From Vermamoeba vermiformis (Eukaryota > Tubulinea > Echinamoebida), in NCBI GenBank assembly GCA_045837725.1, contig JBEWZL010000017.1, positions 1 to 64,000 of the forward strand: a DNA stretch of 64,000 bases, in the 5' to 3' direction. Of the stretch, positions 11,624 to 21,690 are shown one piece after another (the stretch's first letter is position 1; every line of letters begins with the position of its first letter). Both the position numbers and the translations under genes were made by a program. Below the pieces are notes generated by a model. That model searched no databases. It saw nothing but the letters and a program-made list of their open reading frames with translations, and had not been told where the DNA came from.

Positions 11624-12986
11624 TTATTCGCGATTAGCAATCACGAACAAGCCAAGAATGCCGATCAGAGCGAACTTGAGTTGAGGATAATCGTTCATAA
11701 TAATAGTCACCATTCCAACATAGGGCATAAAACTAAAACGACTCATATTAATTTCAAAAAAAATAACGAATAAAATACTGAATAAAATTCAAAAAAAATG
11801 TTGGATGTGGACTTACCCTTTAGCGCGACCAATAATATGATGATTTTGCAAGTAATGCAAGTTAGGATTGACTTCATAATACAATGGACGATCATCTCCA
11901 GGGTTGTTATCTCCTTTAGTCAAGATCCATGACGTTCCATTAACGCTATCCAAAAAAATTTCCTTAATTAGTCAAAATTCAATTTGCGCAAGTAGTTATC
12001 TCTCCTAATATAGTCATTCGATCCATATTTAGTAACTTACGTTTCATGAATTTGCAGTACACGATGCACGATCGGAATATCTCGACCTTCGAGTCTATAA
12101 ACGACAATTTCTCCAACAGATACAGGGTCGTCATTGTGGTACAAAAACAACAAATCTCCGCGGTAGAATGCAGGCTCCATACTTCCACTTTTGGTAATAA
12201 GGTATTGTTAGTTACTATTTTCAGAATAACAAAGTAGACAAGATCGCAAAAAATAAAGCGAGTAAATTGGTCTAGAGTATGATTAATTGTATAATTCAAT
12301 GTATATAGCACCCCTTGTGATAGCATTATTTTCATAATAAGAAAATTGCCCGACAGAAAGTGCGAATCCAAAATAAAAAGTTGAGGATCCTTTGATTTTA
12401 ACTCTAATCATCTTATTGAGCTTAAATATCTTGATATGAATTGTTTGCTATGATGTGCATTATTGTAGACGTTACCTGAGTACTACGACAATAGGACTTT
12501 CGCTGCCAGTGACGATCTTCAAACTGTTCCAGATCATGAGCGCAGTTGACACGATGAGACCAAAACTAATTATTTGTTGAAAGAGCTGTATAATAGTATG
12601 GTTAGAAGCAGTAAATATACAAATCAGAGGCCATGCACGGTCAAAAAAAAATTGCGTATTTTGATCTCTGCGTTGCATAGCTTAAATTTGGGTAAATAAA
12701 ATTCTAAAATTATCTGCATGTTATTTAATATATGCATGGATTGTATTATTTAATATCTTGGCGGATCTCGAGAATAAAAAAAAAGATTTTTTCATTCGTT
12801 ATTAAATTGAATTATAGAACATCAAATGCCGTAAAATAATCTACCACAGTATTTTATACATTAATATAATATTTGTGCAGTTAATCCTGCAGATCTAAAC
12901 AAAGAAGTTTTGAACAACAGTAGAATCCGTACCTGTCGTGCTCTCATCCGGCTAATAGCGCCGAATATTTCATTGACTGAATCCAT
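11624..12986 (-). CDS. SEC11: Signal peptidase complex catalytic subunit SEC11
   Basis: An ER membrane serine protease that removes signal peptides, about 180 residues. Exon 1 gives [18 protein letters not shown]; after a first intron of about 350 bp come the transmembrane segment ([18 protein letters not shown]), [20 protein letters not shown] with the catalytic serine, [20 protein letters not shown] with the catalytic histidine, and [15 protein letters not shown] with the conserved aspartates. The protein ends FVIANRE. Its length and motif order match eukaryotic SEC11 (SPase I, S26B). It is divergent to the eIF4E-family gene. Confidence 0.93.
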
Positions 12987-13290
12987 GTTAAGATCCTTGT
13001 TATATAATACAATACAAATGAAATAATACGAAATACAACAACGAAAACATTTTTCTCGCCTGCCACGTGTTACGGCATTGAGGGGGGAGACATCTCTGAG
13101 TCTAGCCAGCGAGCTATATACGTTGAAAGAAAGCAAAGGGGGTCACTCGTAAACCAAAAAGTATGAAAATAGAAAATCGATCGCGATCTTTGATCAATCT
13201 AAACAAAGCTTGTATTGAAAAGGAGATACTAACGTAGATCCTCCAATGTTAAAGTACCTCTTTTTATTTTAATCCAGTGAACGGCGCAGC

Positions 13291-13297
13291 TATAAAA
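13291..13297 (+). promoter_or_regulatory. TATA box of the eIF4E-family gene
   Basis: TATAAAA stands in otherwise mixed sequence, about 30 bp before a pyrimidine-rich stretch (TTTTCATTCTTCAC) that would suit a transcription start. This implies a 5' leader of nearly 300 nt before the ATG at 13612. Confidence 0.5.
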
Positions 13298-13353
13298 ACG
13301 AACGTTGCGCTGTTTTCATTCTTCACTTTTTACTTTTTTTCCAACACCACACA

Positions 13354-13443
13354 ATGTGCTGCGTTTACGAACGTGCTATGGGACCATCCATGGCGCTCTA
13401 TATGAGCGACAGGTCCGCCACTTCTGCTTTGGTCCTCTTTTAG
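13354..13443 (+). other. Upstream open reading frame (29 codons) in the eIF4E-family leader
   Basis: An ATG at 13354 opens a 29-codon frame (MCCVYERAMGPSMALYMS...) ending at TAG 13441-13443, about 170 bp before the main start. It lies downstream of the TATA box, so it should be within the mRNA. uORFs commonly lower translation of the main frame; that is inference here. It could instead be an exon of a longer 5' coding part, but the stop argues against this. Confidence 0.4.
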
Positions 13444-13611
13444 AGACCGCCCTAATGAACGCTGTATCCAAGCGAGACAATCTAACTCAACAAAACTTAC
13501 TACTGACCTCTTACGACAAGAGTATTAATATTTAACAACAAATACAACAAGACCTCAACGAAAAGTTCGACCTCGAATCCAACAATAACTCAGGCGCCCT
13601 CGCCAGTGAAG

Positions 13612-14621
13612 ATGTCTCATCCACTTCACACGCCTCCCTCTGTGCCCTACCCGGACCCAGAGCCTATTGACCCTGATGTGCTCGTTCTCTTGGAGCACGA
13701 ATGGACCTGGTGGCATGATGGTATGAGCTCGATCGCGATTTTTTTGGATTTTCAAAAAATTAATTAAAATTATCTAGTGTATCCTGGACCAAATCTGACA
13801 GTTGAAGAGTACGAAGCTTCATTGAAGCCACTAGGTACTTTTGGAACTGTTCAGGTAAGAGATTATTGGGTTGTATTTTCGGTTCGATCCAAATCTGATT
13901 CGCAATTTTTTTCAGGACTTTTGGAGATGGTTCAATAACATGCCTGCACCTGGACAACTCGGAATGAGAATGAGTTACCATATTATGAAGCAAGGAATCA
14001 AGCCTTTGGTAAATATTTGGCTCTTTTTTGTTCTCGATCAAATCCCGAATCTAACTTTGTCCTTTTAGTGGGAAGATATAGAAAACCTCGAAGGTGGAAA
14101 TTTCTGCTTCAAGGTCAAGAAACATGACACGTAAGTTTGATTTCATATTATGAACTCTAGAAAATAAATCAAATCTGATCGTCATTTTCTCGTTCAGTGA
14201 AGAGCTCTGGAAGCTGATGGTACTGGGTGTTATCGGAGAGCAATTGAGTACCCTGCTCGAAGATGATATTTGCGGTGTTACTTTAAGTATCAGGTACGTT
14301 ACAAAGTCAATTTCGACCTCAATTCAAATCCGCTTTCAAATATAACTTATTCTTATCTGTAGACGCGACGAGAATGTAATCGATATATGGAACAAAAATG
14401 CATCGAAGTTCAATCTCGAGAAGGCCGTCAATGCCGTCAAAACGCTCCTCCCGTTTGCGCGCATAGATTCGCCCTGTTACAAAGTGCACAAGCAAGAATT
14501 GGACCACCACAAAGAGGTGACGTCCACGCCTAAGAAAGAGTTCCATAAGAAGGAAAGCCCACGAAAGCGAGCTAGTCCTCCTCATAAGACTCCGAAAGGC
14601 GGCAAAGAGCGAGTACTCTAA
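13612..14621 (+). CDS. eIF4E-family cap-binding protein (4EHP-like) with basic tail
   Basis: Six exons. The conserved eIF4E order is visible: LLEHEWTWWHDVYPG, then LGTFGTVQDFWRWFNNM, MSYHIMKQGIKPLWEDIENLEGG (cap-binding tryptophan in the PLWED block), and EELWKLMVLGVIGEQL. Introns split codons consistently. The first aromatic segment reads HEWTWWHD rather than HxWxLWY, and the C-terminal region after FARIDSPCYKVH is a lysine/proline-rich tail (STPKKEFHKKESPRKR) absent from canonical eIF4E. This suggests a 4EHP/class II or divergent member that binds mRNA caps, possibly repressively. It converges with the copine gene 140 bp away, with an AATAAA signal between. Confidence 0.85.
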
Positions 14622-14764
14622 ATCTCGATCTGATTTTTAGATCTGCTCGGTACTACTATTGCGACCTCGTAGTCGATAGTAGTATTAATTTACGTTTATT
14701 TGGTTTAGAATAAACAGTTTTTAACGTTACAAGTTGTCTTTTCGGTTCGCGTTGGATTTGCAAA

Positions 14765-17278
14765 TTATTTTGGCGGGACAGGAGTTGCAGTCGTGGTTGT
14801 AGTGGTGGTGGTCGTGACGGCAACAGTTTGAGCAGGTTGAGGAACAGGCTGTTGAGGGGGATAGCCTTGTTGAGGAGGAGCATAATAGACAGGTTGTGGC
14901 TGATAGACGGGGACTTGGGGCACGTAGTGAATGGATTCGTAGTACGAGATCAGCTGTCGCGGCACTTCAGCCAATACTTCTTGGGCCAAGGCATAGGGAT
15001 CAGCTTTGTGCTTTCTGAACGGCACGAACTGCACGACGTCGCGTTGTGCTTCTTTCTTGCCGTGGCGCAACTTGCCGCCGTCTCCGTCCAACACTTCCAT
15101 GCTGGAGAAGTTAGCACCACCAACACCGACAATAATGATCGAGATTGGGTCATCAGAGGACTCTACGATCTCCTTGATAGTCTCATCTTGGTCTGTACGA
15201 CAAAAATATTATCAATTTTAGCTCGTGCACGTGTCATTTGTATGTTCATAACATACCGTCAATTTGACCGTCAGTGAGGATCAAGAGCACGTAGTAAGTT
15301 CTCGAAGTGGCTTTAGTGCGCTCAGCAGTCGCTCGCTGTTGCTGGAGGACCTTGGAGAAGTGAGTGGGACCTATTAATGACAGTTAGTACGTGCTTCGTT
15401 CACAGAATTAAGAATTAATCGTACCTGACAAAGTGTACTTGGCCACAGCCTCTTTGTACGTGTTCATTAGTCCTTGAAGACCAACGACTTCAGGATCGTT
15501 GTCGTTTCCGTTCAAAGGGAAGCAGTGATTTGTGCCACCGTTCTTGTAAACACCACCGAATCCGTACAACTGTATCGGCATTAGTAACGCGTACAATCAA
15601 TCGATGAGTTAAACTTACGCCAAATCGTTGATCAGTGTCGTACGGGCACACGATGGAACCAATTTTCTCAATGGCCTCTTGGTACTCGTTCAAAGTTGTG
15701 CCGAGGTAATGCAATGAGCTAGGTTGGCTGGGCGTACTACAAAGCATATTAGAAAATAGGACTTTCAAAAAAAGTTTGCTGTTCTGCTTACCCGTTGGAT
15801 CCGGTGAAGTCGACAGCGACCGTCAAGCTGACTTGAACACCAGATTGCAAGTACTGCAAGAACGAGAAGGTCTGAATGGGCTTGAAGTTGATCTTGAACT
15901 TGCCCGAGTTCTCGTACTTCTTTTTCTTCTTTTGTTTTTCGGGATTGATCACGTCGTATTCAGTGTGACCGTTCAAGATAGCATTGACAGTAGTCTATAA
16001 CAAACTTATATTAGGTCTATGTATTTAATTGGTTATTGTGTATGTGACGTACCGTGAATCGGCCAATCAGATCGTGTTTTCCGACCTTATCCCAGTCCCA
16101 AATTTCGAACAAAAGCGGTCTGTTGACGTCACCGTTGCAAAGTTCGTCCATCTTGATGCTTTCTTCGGGCCATTCAGGGTTCAAAGTGTTCTTGATGATT
16201 TGACTGCGTGATAATACAAATGAATAAAAGTTGGATCAAGAGTCTATTTCACCTTACCTCTTACGCACAAGAATAGGGTTTGTGTTGTCAGGGCGAAGCT
16301 TTTGGATAGTATAGTAAGGGTCTATATCAAACAAGTAACGTTAGAGAACAATTTAGCGGATGTGGGCGTTACGTACCAGACTTTCCGTTCAAGTCCTTGG
16401 CATCCAAGTTGCGTCCATTGCACATGAACCTATTAAATGGATCGTTAAAAAGGCTTACTATATCAATAATAATGAACTTACACCAAGCCACTGAATGGCG
16501 TTGTGTTCTCGAACACTTCTTCAGCTGAGACCGACAAAGTACCGCTGTCTGAGTGCACAACATGATTGGTGCTCGCGCGGCTAATTAATTGTACTCAGTT
16601 AGTGCGAGTTACATATGGCAGCAGTTTTTAGATCTTACCGAATTGGAAGAGTCAAAGGCTTTCCGCGTAACGCAAGCAAATCCGCTAAGACAAATTCCTG
16701 CGATTGAACAAGGTTAATATTGATCGTCTAGTATTTTAGAATATTATTCTATTATTCTAAATGCAAATGCCCAGAATCATCTGCAGTCAGTCTTTAATTT
16801 TCCGTTGGTTGATCTCGAAATTTATTTTTTTTGCATTAAATTTAAAAACACTTACGACGTTGCCAATAGGTTCAACCTTCTTTTCATCGGCATCGCCAAT
16901 GAGAACCAGAATTTTTTGATAAACCTCAAATTTGTATTCGAGTTTAATCGGAGTTTGCCAGACCGGGTTGTGGTTGTTGCTATTCAAATATTAGAATATT
17001 ATTATTACACCATTTGCGCATTGTATTTACCTGATTCTTTCGGTTCTGCCAATCTCCCTAGCCACTTGGTTATTTTCTGAAAGCGAAGCAACCAAGATGG
17101 GGTCAGATTTGGAGAGCAAATCCATTCTGAAGTAGAGTAGTTAGTATTTTTTTGTAATAAAATATTCTAAGTAGAATTCCGCAACGGATGGAGTTGTGAG
17201 TTCTTACCGAGGAAGGTCCTTCGCGCTGAAGCGAAGCTCGATCTTAGGCCGATAAACGGGGTATTGCGGAGTAGCCAT
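14765..17278 (-). CDS. Copine (two C2 domains plus copine/vWA domain)
   Basis: A calcium-dependent phospholipid-binding protein. The N-terminal C2A starts at MATPQYPVYRPKIELRFS and continues with KSDPILVASLSE and NHNPVW; C2B has CNGRNLDAKDLNGKSDPYY, RSQIIKNTLNPEWPEE and LFEIWDWDKVGKHDLIG. The copine domain has VAVDFTGSNG (MIDAS-like), SLHYLGTTLNEYQEAI, FGFGG-like LYGFGGVYKNG, YYVLLILTDGQIDD and ISIIIVGVGGANF. The tail is a proline/glutamine/tyrosine-rich segment (PQQGYPPQQPVPQP) followed by a threonine run. Copines are cytosolic and move to membranes on calcium rise. The start at 17278 begins C2A without a leader. Confidence 0.93.
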
Positions 17279-17617
17279 GACTTGTTGTACACGACAGTCT
17301 AAAATTAAATAAAGAATACATTTCCACGCGCAGCAGATTTTTTTTTTGTGGGCCACAACGTAACGGCAATTTTCGATTTTTCGAGAATTCGAGGGTATTG
17401 CTCTTTCCAAATGCGGTCATGACCGTCGTTCCCTTGAGAATGGAAATTCGAGGTCTTAGCGCTAAAATGGCTAGAAGTAGTCCGCTAGTAGACATCAGAT
17501 CAAGATCTGCTCTCTCAGTCTATGCAACAACGCGAGTATTATTGTAGGGGTAAAGCAATATATTAGAAGTCTTTACATAGTAAGGTATAGCAGTGAATTG
17601 CAAACTAAGCCTGTCCT
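17279..17617. other. Intergenic region, nothing recognised
   Basis: About 340 bp between the copine start and the stop of the F-box/Cys-rich gene, both on the minus strand. Long frames here on the minus strand read as compositionally ordinary but have no family resemblance and overlap the copine 5' end in another frame. Probably the copine promoter and leader. Confidence 0.4.
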
Positions 17618-19278
17618 CTAATCGCCTAAAGTCAGGCACGAGTTACATTCAGCCTCGCGTACTTTTTTGAATGAATCACTTGTGCGATCATAAATCCTAT
17701 AATTTGAGAATGTGATGCAGTGGTTGCAGAATATACGATTACACGTTCTGCAATTAATGCAACACTTGTCGCACCCAGCTTCGCGTTCGCACGTATTGCA
17801 TAGGTTGATTGTAGACACTTGAGTTTGACATTTTTGACATTTGACATGTCCGCTGCAGTTTTCTTCGTGGTGAAAGAGGCACGCCATGCACAACTTTCGA
17901 TTGCAGACTGCACAATATTCCACGCAGGTCTTGCAGAACTTCTGATTTTCACATTTTCCGCAGTGCTCAATATCCAGGTCTTTGTTCATATAAACGAAAT
18001 TTTCCTCGCAATGGTGGCACTTGGCAACCTTTAATCCTAAAAGGAAATTTAAATTAGATCCGGATCCACTGAGTACTTATTACGCTTATAAGCACCTTTT
18101 CCAATGCATCCCTGTCTGCAAACTGTCCATTCGCCAATTTTCATCGAACATTTGCGACAAATATGATGCGAGCAGTTCTGGCACAGGTCACTGCATTCGT
18201 CGCAAATTTCCTTTGGACACTGGTAGCACGTTGTAGAGCAACGGAGGTGGTCTTCGTCTTCATAACGTGTGGTGCATATGTATCGCGGCTTTTCGCACTG
18301 ACATTTGATCAATTCCAGAGCGTGGATGCACATCTCAGAATTGCATCCAAAACATTCATGTTTCTCTTTGCAACACGTCTTACACGCCGAAACACCACAT
18401 TTCTTGCAGTCTTTTGAACATGAACCACATATTCGACGATCACAAGCGGAGCAACGGTTGTAGCAGTACTGGCAGAGCGGATGTGGCCAAGCTGCAAAGC
18501 AATTGCATTCTGGCGCATAATGATCTTCATAGCATTGAAGACATAATGGTGTTTTACATTCTTCGCAGCAATAACGTGTGAGCTGACGGCATTCGTAGCA
18601 ACCGAAGTGGTGCGTTAGATGTAGCAGCTTACCGTTGTCCTTCATTCAAAGTATTAGCCACCGTATTTTCGTTATAAATATATTGTACGTGGAATTGTAT
18701 TATACCTTATACTTTGTTAATTTGAGTTTTGAACTAAAAAGCGGATTTGCGTCCACGATCTGACGCCAAAATTTCTTCTCAACCCGCCTAAACTGTTTAC
18801 TTAAGGCACCAAGTCGTATGATCTTCTTCACGTAAGTTAAATCATTCATTTGCCGGAGCGTAAACAGCAAATTGAAGACTGAGAGCAGAACGTCATCTAC
18901 CAAATCTCGGATCTCCACCTGAAAGCTAAATTAAATATGGAATAACTTAAAATAATTCATATGTTATTTAATATTTCTCACATTAATTTTGAGTCGATCT
19001 GTAAAGTGATGTTCGTAAAAGATAGTTGCGATAATTACCTGCTGTTCTGTTTTCCCTTTTTTTAATTTTACTTCGCCATTTGATTTAATTTCTGATTTTA
19101 TCGTAATTTTTGCTTCGGTTGTAATATTATTCGTTGGTTCTTGCTTGATCTCGGATTCTGTTTTTATTTCCTGCTTTATCTTGCCTTCTTTTTTAATTCG
19201 CTTACTCGATCTTGCTACCACATTGTTATTGTATTCATAATCAGGCACACGAACTCGCTTTCTGGCTTGTGGCTCCAT
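17618..19278 (-). CDS. F-box-like / cysteine-rich protein with basic N-terminal region (single-module paralogue)
   Basis: Exon 1 (19039-19278, 80 codons) is lysine-rich with KRVRVPDYEY and SSKRIKKEGKIKQE, a likely nuclear localisation region. Exon 2 (18706-18918, exactly 213 nt) is an F-box-like domain: VDDVLLSVFNLLF ... LGALSKQFRRVEKKFWRQIV then FSSKLKLTKYK. Later exons form a long series of CxxC pairs (HHFGCYECRQLTRYCCEEC, CQYCYNRCSACDRRICGSC, CDECSDLCQNCSHHICRKC), with about fifty cysteines, typical of treble-clef/B-box-like zinc modules. F-box proteins usually join substrates to SCF ubiquitin ligases; that role is inferred. The F-box exon has the same length as exon 1 of the six-module gene at 29918-34639, so the two are paralogues. 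The zinc modules are not assigned to a named family. Confidence 0.7.
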
Positions 19279-19363
19279 TTTTAAGGATTGTGCACAAAAA
19301 TTTTATTTGGAAGAATTTATTCGATAAACACATGATTGTTGCGCTGATCTGGTCAATTTCGTA

Positions 19364-20489
19364 TTAAGCCAAATAGACTTTAGCTTCTTGCGGCAAGTAT
19401 CCCTTCTGCAGAGTTTGAATGTCCTCTTCGGTCAATTTCAACGAAAGAGCATTGACCGTATCAACGAGCTGCTCAGGCTTTCTCGTCACACCAACAATCG
19501 GACACGCGCCTTTAGCGATCAACCAAGCAATTGCTACTTGAGCATTGGATACGTTGTATTTTTTCGCGATCTCTTCTACAGCCTTTCGTACTGCTACTCG
19601 GCTAGTATTTTCAGGATCAATCCATTTCGAATTAATGTACTCGCGGCCAGTTTTAAATTCTGTCTCTTCAGCAGAACGGGCCAGAGCTCCTTGGGCTAGA
19701 GGTGAGTACGGAACTAGTGTGACGCCCATATCTTGACATAATGGCACCATTTCTCGCTCTTCTTCACGGTACAAAAGATTGTAGAGATTTTGCATCGAAA
19801 TAAACTTAGTCCAGCGATTTGATTCGGCGACGAATTGCATCTGAAAAAAAACCGGATCAGATCGATCTTAAGCAGAAAAATGGAGCTATTTACACTCGAA
19901 ATAATATGAATATTACTTATTAATTCTAATTTGATACCTTTTGGAATTGCCAAGCGCTCATGCTCGAAGCACCAATGTACCGAACTTTGCCCGCCTTGAT
20001 CAGGTCATGCAGTGCCTCCATCGTCTCTTCAATAGGGGTACTAGGGTCAAATCGGTGTATTTGAAGCACGTCTATGTACGATACTCCAAGGCGTTCGAGA
20101 GATCCGTCGACGGATGCGAAGAGCGATTTTCTGCTAAGTCCACGACCATTTGCCTTGAGCAATGAAGTAGTTTGACCCTCAGTTATTCCATCAGGATGAA
20201 AATAAGCCTTGGTCATAATTACAACTTGCTCGCGTGGTACGTTGTATTTTTGGAGAAATTTCCCGATCACGCGCTCGCTTTGACCAGCAGTGTAATTATT
20301 AGACGTATCAAAAGTATTGATACCAAGCTCGAAAAATGCTTGATGAAGCATTTTCAATGATTCTTCTTCGTTCATGACCCAAGCTGATGAAAAGAGTCCT
20401 TTTTCGGGAGCTTGTTCGCCCAGTGACATGCATCCGAGAATAATTCGTGAGACTTTCAATCCACTTCGGCCGAGATTTGTGTACTGCAT
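19364..20489 (-). CDS. Aldo/keto reductase
   Basis: Two exons joined by one intron of about 100 bp near 19840-19938. It begins MQYTNLGRSGLKVSRIILGC, the usual start of the Tas/YajO-like AKR family, with GINTFDTSNNYTAGQSE (catalytic Asp and Tyr), VVIMTKAYFHPDG (catalytic Lys), YIDVLQIHRFDPSTP (His) and RYIGASSMSAWQF. The second exon has VPYSPLAQGAL and VAIAWLIAKGACPIVGVTRK, the NADPH-binding region. The length, about 345 residues, is normal for the family. It reduces aldehydes or ketones with NADPH in the cytosol; the substrate is unknown. It sits between two members of the F-box/Cys-rich family. Confidence 0.93.
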
Positions 20490-20689
20490 CTTGTTGAATA
20501 AGCTTTGAATAATTGTGTTAAAATTTGTGCGAGAAGTGAAGGATTGGCTTCATTTAAATACCTGCGTACGGACAAATTATCGCCGACGAAGCATCGAGAT
20601 GGTACTTATTTCTCCGTTTTTCCGTGAAATTATCGGCGCCTATGCAGAATTTTGGAATTTCCTTTTTTAGCTAAATACACTCTGTAACT

Positions 20690-21072
20690 TACCGTTGATA
20701 GTGATAATTCAAGTCCTTGTTACAAATGTATTGGCGACACATTGGAATATCCAATTTATGCAGTGATATCGTGGTAGGCTATGACAGCCGTCGCAACCAA
20801 AATAATGAGCCAGATGCAACAGTTTTGGGTTATCCTTTCGAGTTCTGAAATTAGATTAACGCTTTTATAATAGTTCGTACCTTGTACCGGATGATTTTGG
20901 CTTCGAATGCAAAAAACTATTTGCTTGCGATGATCTGGCGCAATAATAATTTTTTCTATTTGCCTGAAGTGCGAATCTCAATAACCTTTTTTACGTGAGA
21001 TTATTCATTTTTGGCGAGGTAAATACAATTTAAAATTAACCGAAGAACATCGTCGGGCAGATCGCTCTCCAA
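20690..21072 (-). pseudogene. Decayed F-box/Cys-rich gene copy
   Basis: On the minus strand ESDLPDDVLRLI (about 21072-21030) is an F-box start. The next stretch (about 20985-20880) matches the RQIVD..FSSKLKLTKYK end of the F-box exon only if the frame is shifted and stop codons are ignored. About 20850-20700 reads NPKLLHLAHYFGCDGCHSLPRYHC, clearly the start of the cysteine module (DNGKLLHLTHHFGCYECRQL in the gene at 17618-19278), before the cysteines fade out. The exon order is right but frameshifts, stops and the loss of the remaining zinc modules show that the copy is dead. It lies 1.4 kb upstream of the intact single-module gene on the same strand. Confidence 0.65.
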
Positions 21073-21280
21073 TTACCTGAAAAGTAATTAATTAATTATG
21101 CGGTTGTTTTTTTTTATTATTATAAATTTTTTCAACAATGATTTGATTAATGGGAGCGTTTTGGAATCGACCTTTGAATTTGATCTTTCTCCGACTTTGC
21201 TGCAGCAAGCGTTACGTACCTTTGCGTGTAAAATGGATTCGACTACGGGATATGTGGTTACCTTGGCAGCATTGTAAACA

Positions 21281-21560
21281 TTAACTAAATAAAAATAACT
21301 CGTTAAGCATTTGGTAATCACAATGAAGCGGATAATCTGCAACAAGTCTTGAGATATTGACGTTGAAGATATTTTGATAACCAAGTGCAGTGTCGTCACG
21401 ATTATCAAGAAAGAGCAATTTGAAAGGCTTTGGGCTATTACGAGCAAGTTCGAAATAGTGATTTGGATCTCGACGAAGAGGATCCGGAAACAGAGCAATG
21501 TTGTACAATACTACGAGTATATTAGAAAAATTGAAACGGTGCGAAGAAACTGCTGAAATG
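21281..21560 (-). CDS. Unidentified open frame, possibly an exon
   Basis: A clean minus-strand frame reads LFPDPLRRDPNHYFELARN then KPFKLLFLDNRDDTALGYQ, with even composition that looks coding rather than chance. A TTTATTTAG acceptor-like site and a short further segment (VNVYNAAKVTTYPVVESI) follow downstream. No start, full exon set or family was recognised. It lies between the dead F-box copy and the SH2 gene and may be a remnant or one exon of an unannotated gene. Confidence 0.25.
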
Positions 21561-21690
21561 TACAAGCAATTCCACTTCAAGACGAAGACGACATTGCAAG
21601 ATTGGACTTACGAAAACAGACAAGAAAATTGCAAAAATTAGAGAACGGCTGACCAGTAGTAGCCCCCAATAATTTATCATCAGTTTGTTA

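Larger units (their letters stand above)
12987..13611. promoter_or_regulatory. Bidirectional region between SEC11 and the eIF4E-family gene
   Basis: A 625-bp gap between two divergent coding starts. It holds a CACGTG-containing site near 13065-13075, a TATA box at 13291 and the long eIF4E leader with an upstream reading frame. No other gene was recognised. Confidence 0.5.

Noticed and set aside
13881-13890. GGTTCGATCC, a tRNA T-loop-like word
   Set aside because: No acceptor stem, A box or anticodon arm could be laid out around it; it lies in an eIF4E intron.
14828-15277. Plus-strand frame of about 149 codons opposite the copine C-terminal exon
   Set aside because: It has no family resemblance, and the minus strand carries the conserved copine domain.
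17244-17495. Minus-strand frame upstream of the copine start
   Set aside because: It overlaps the copine start in another frame and has no conserved motif.
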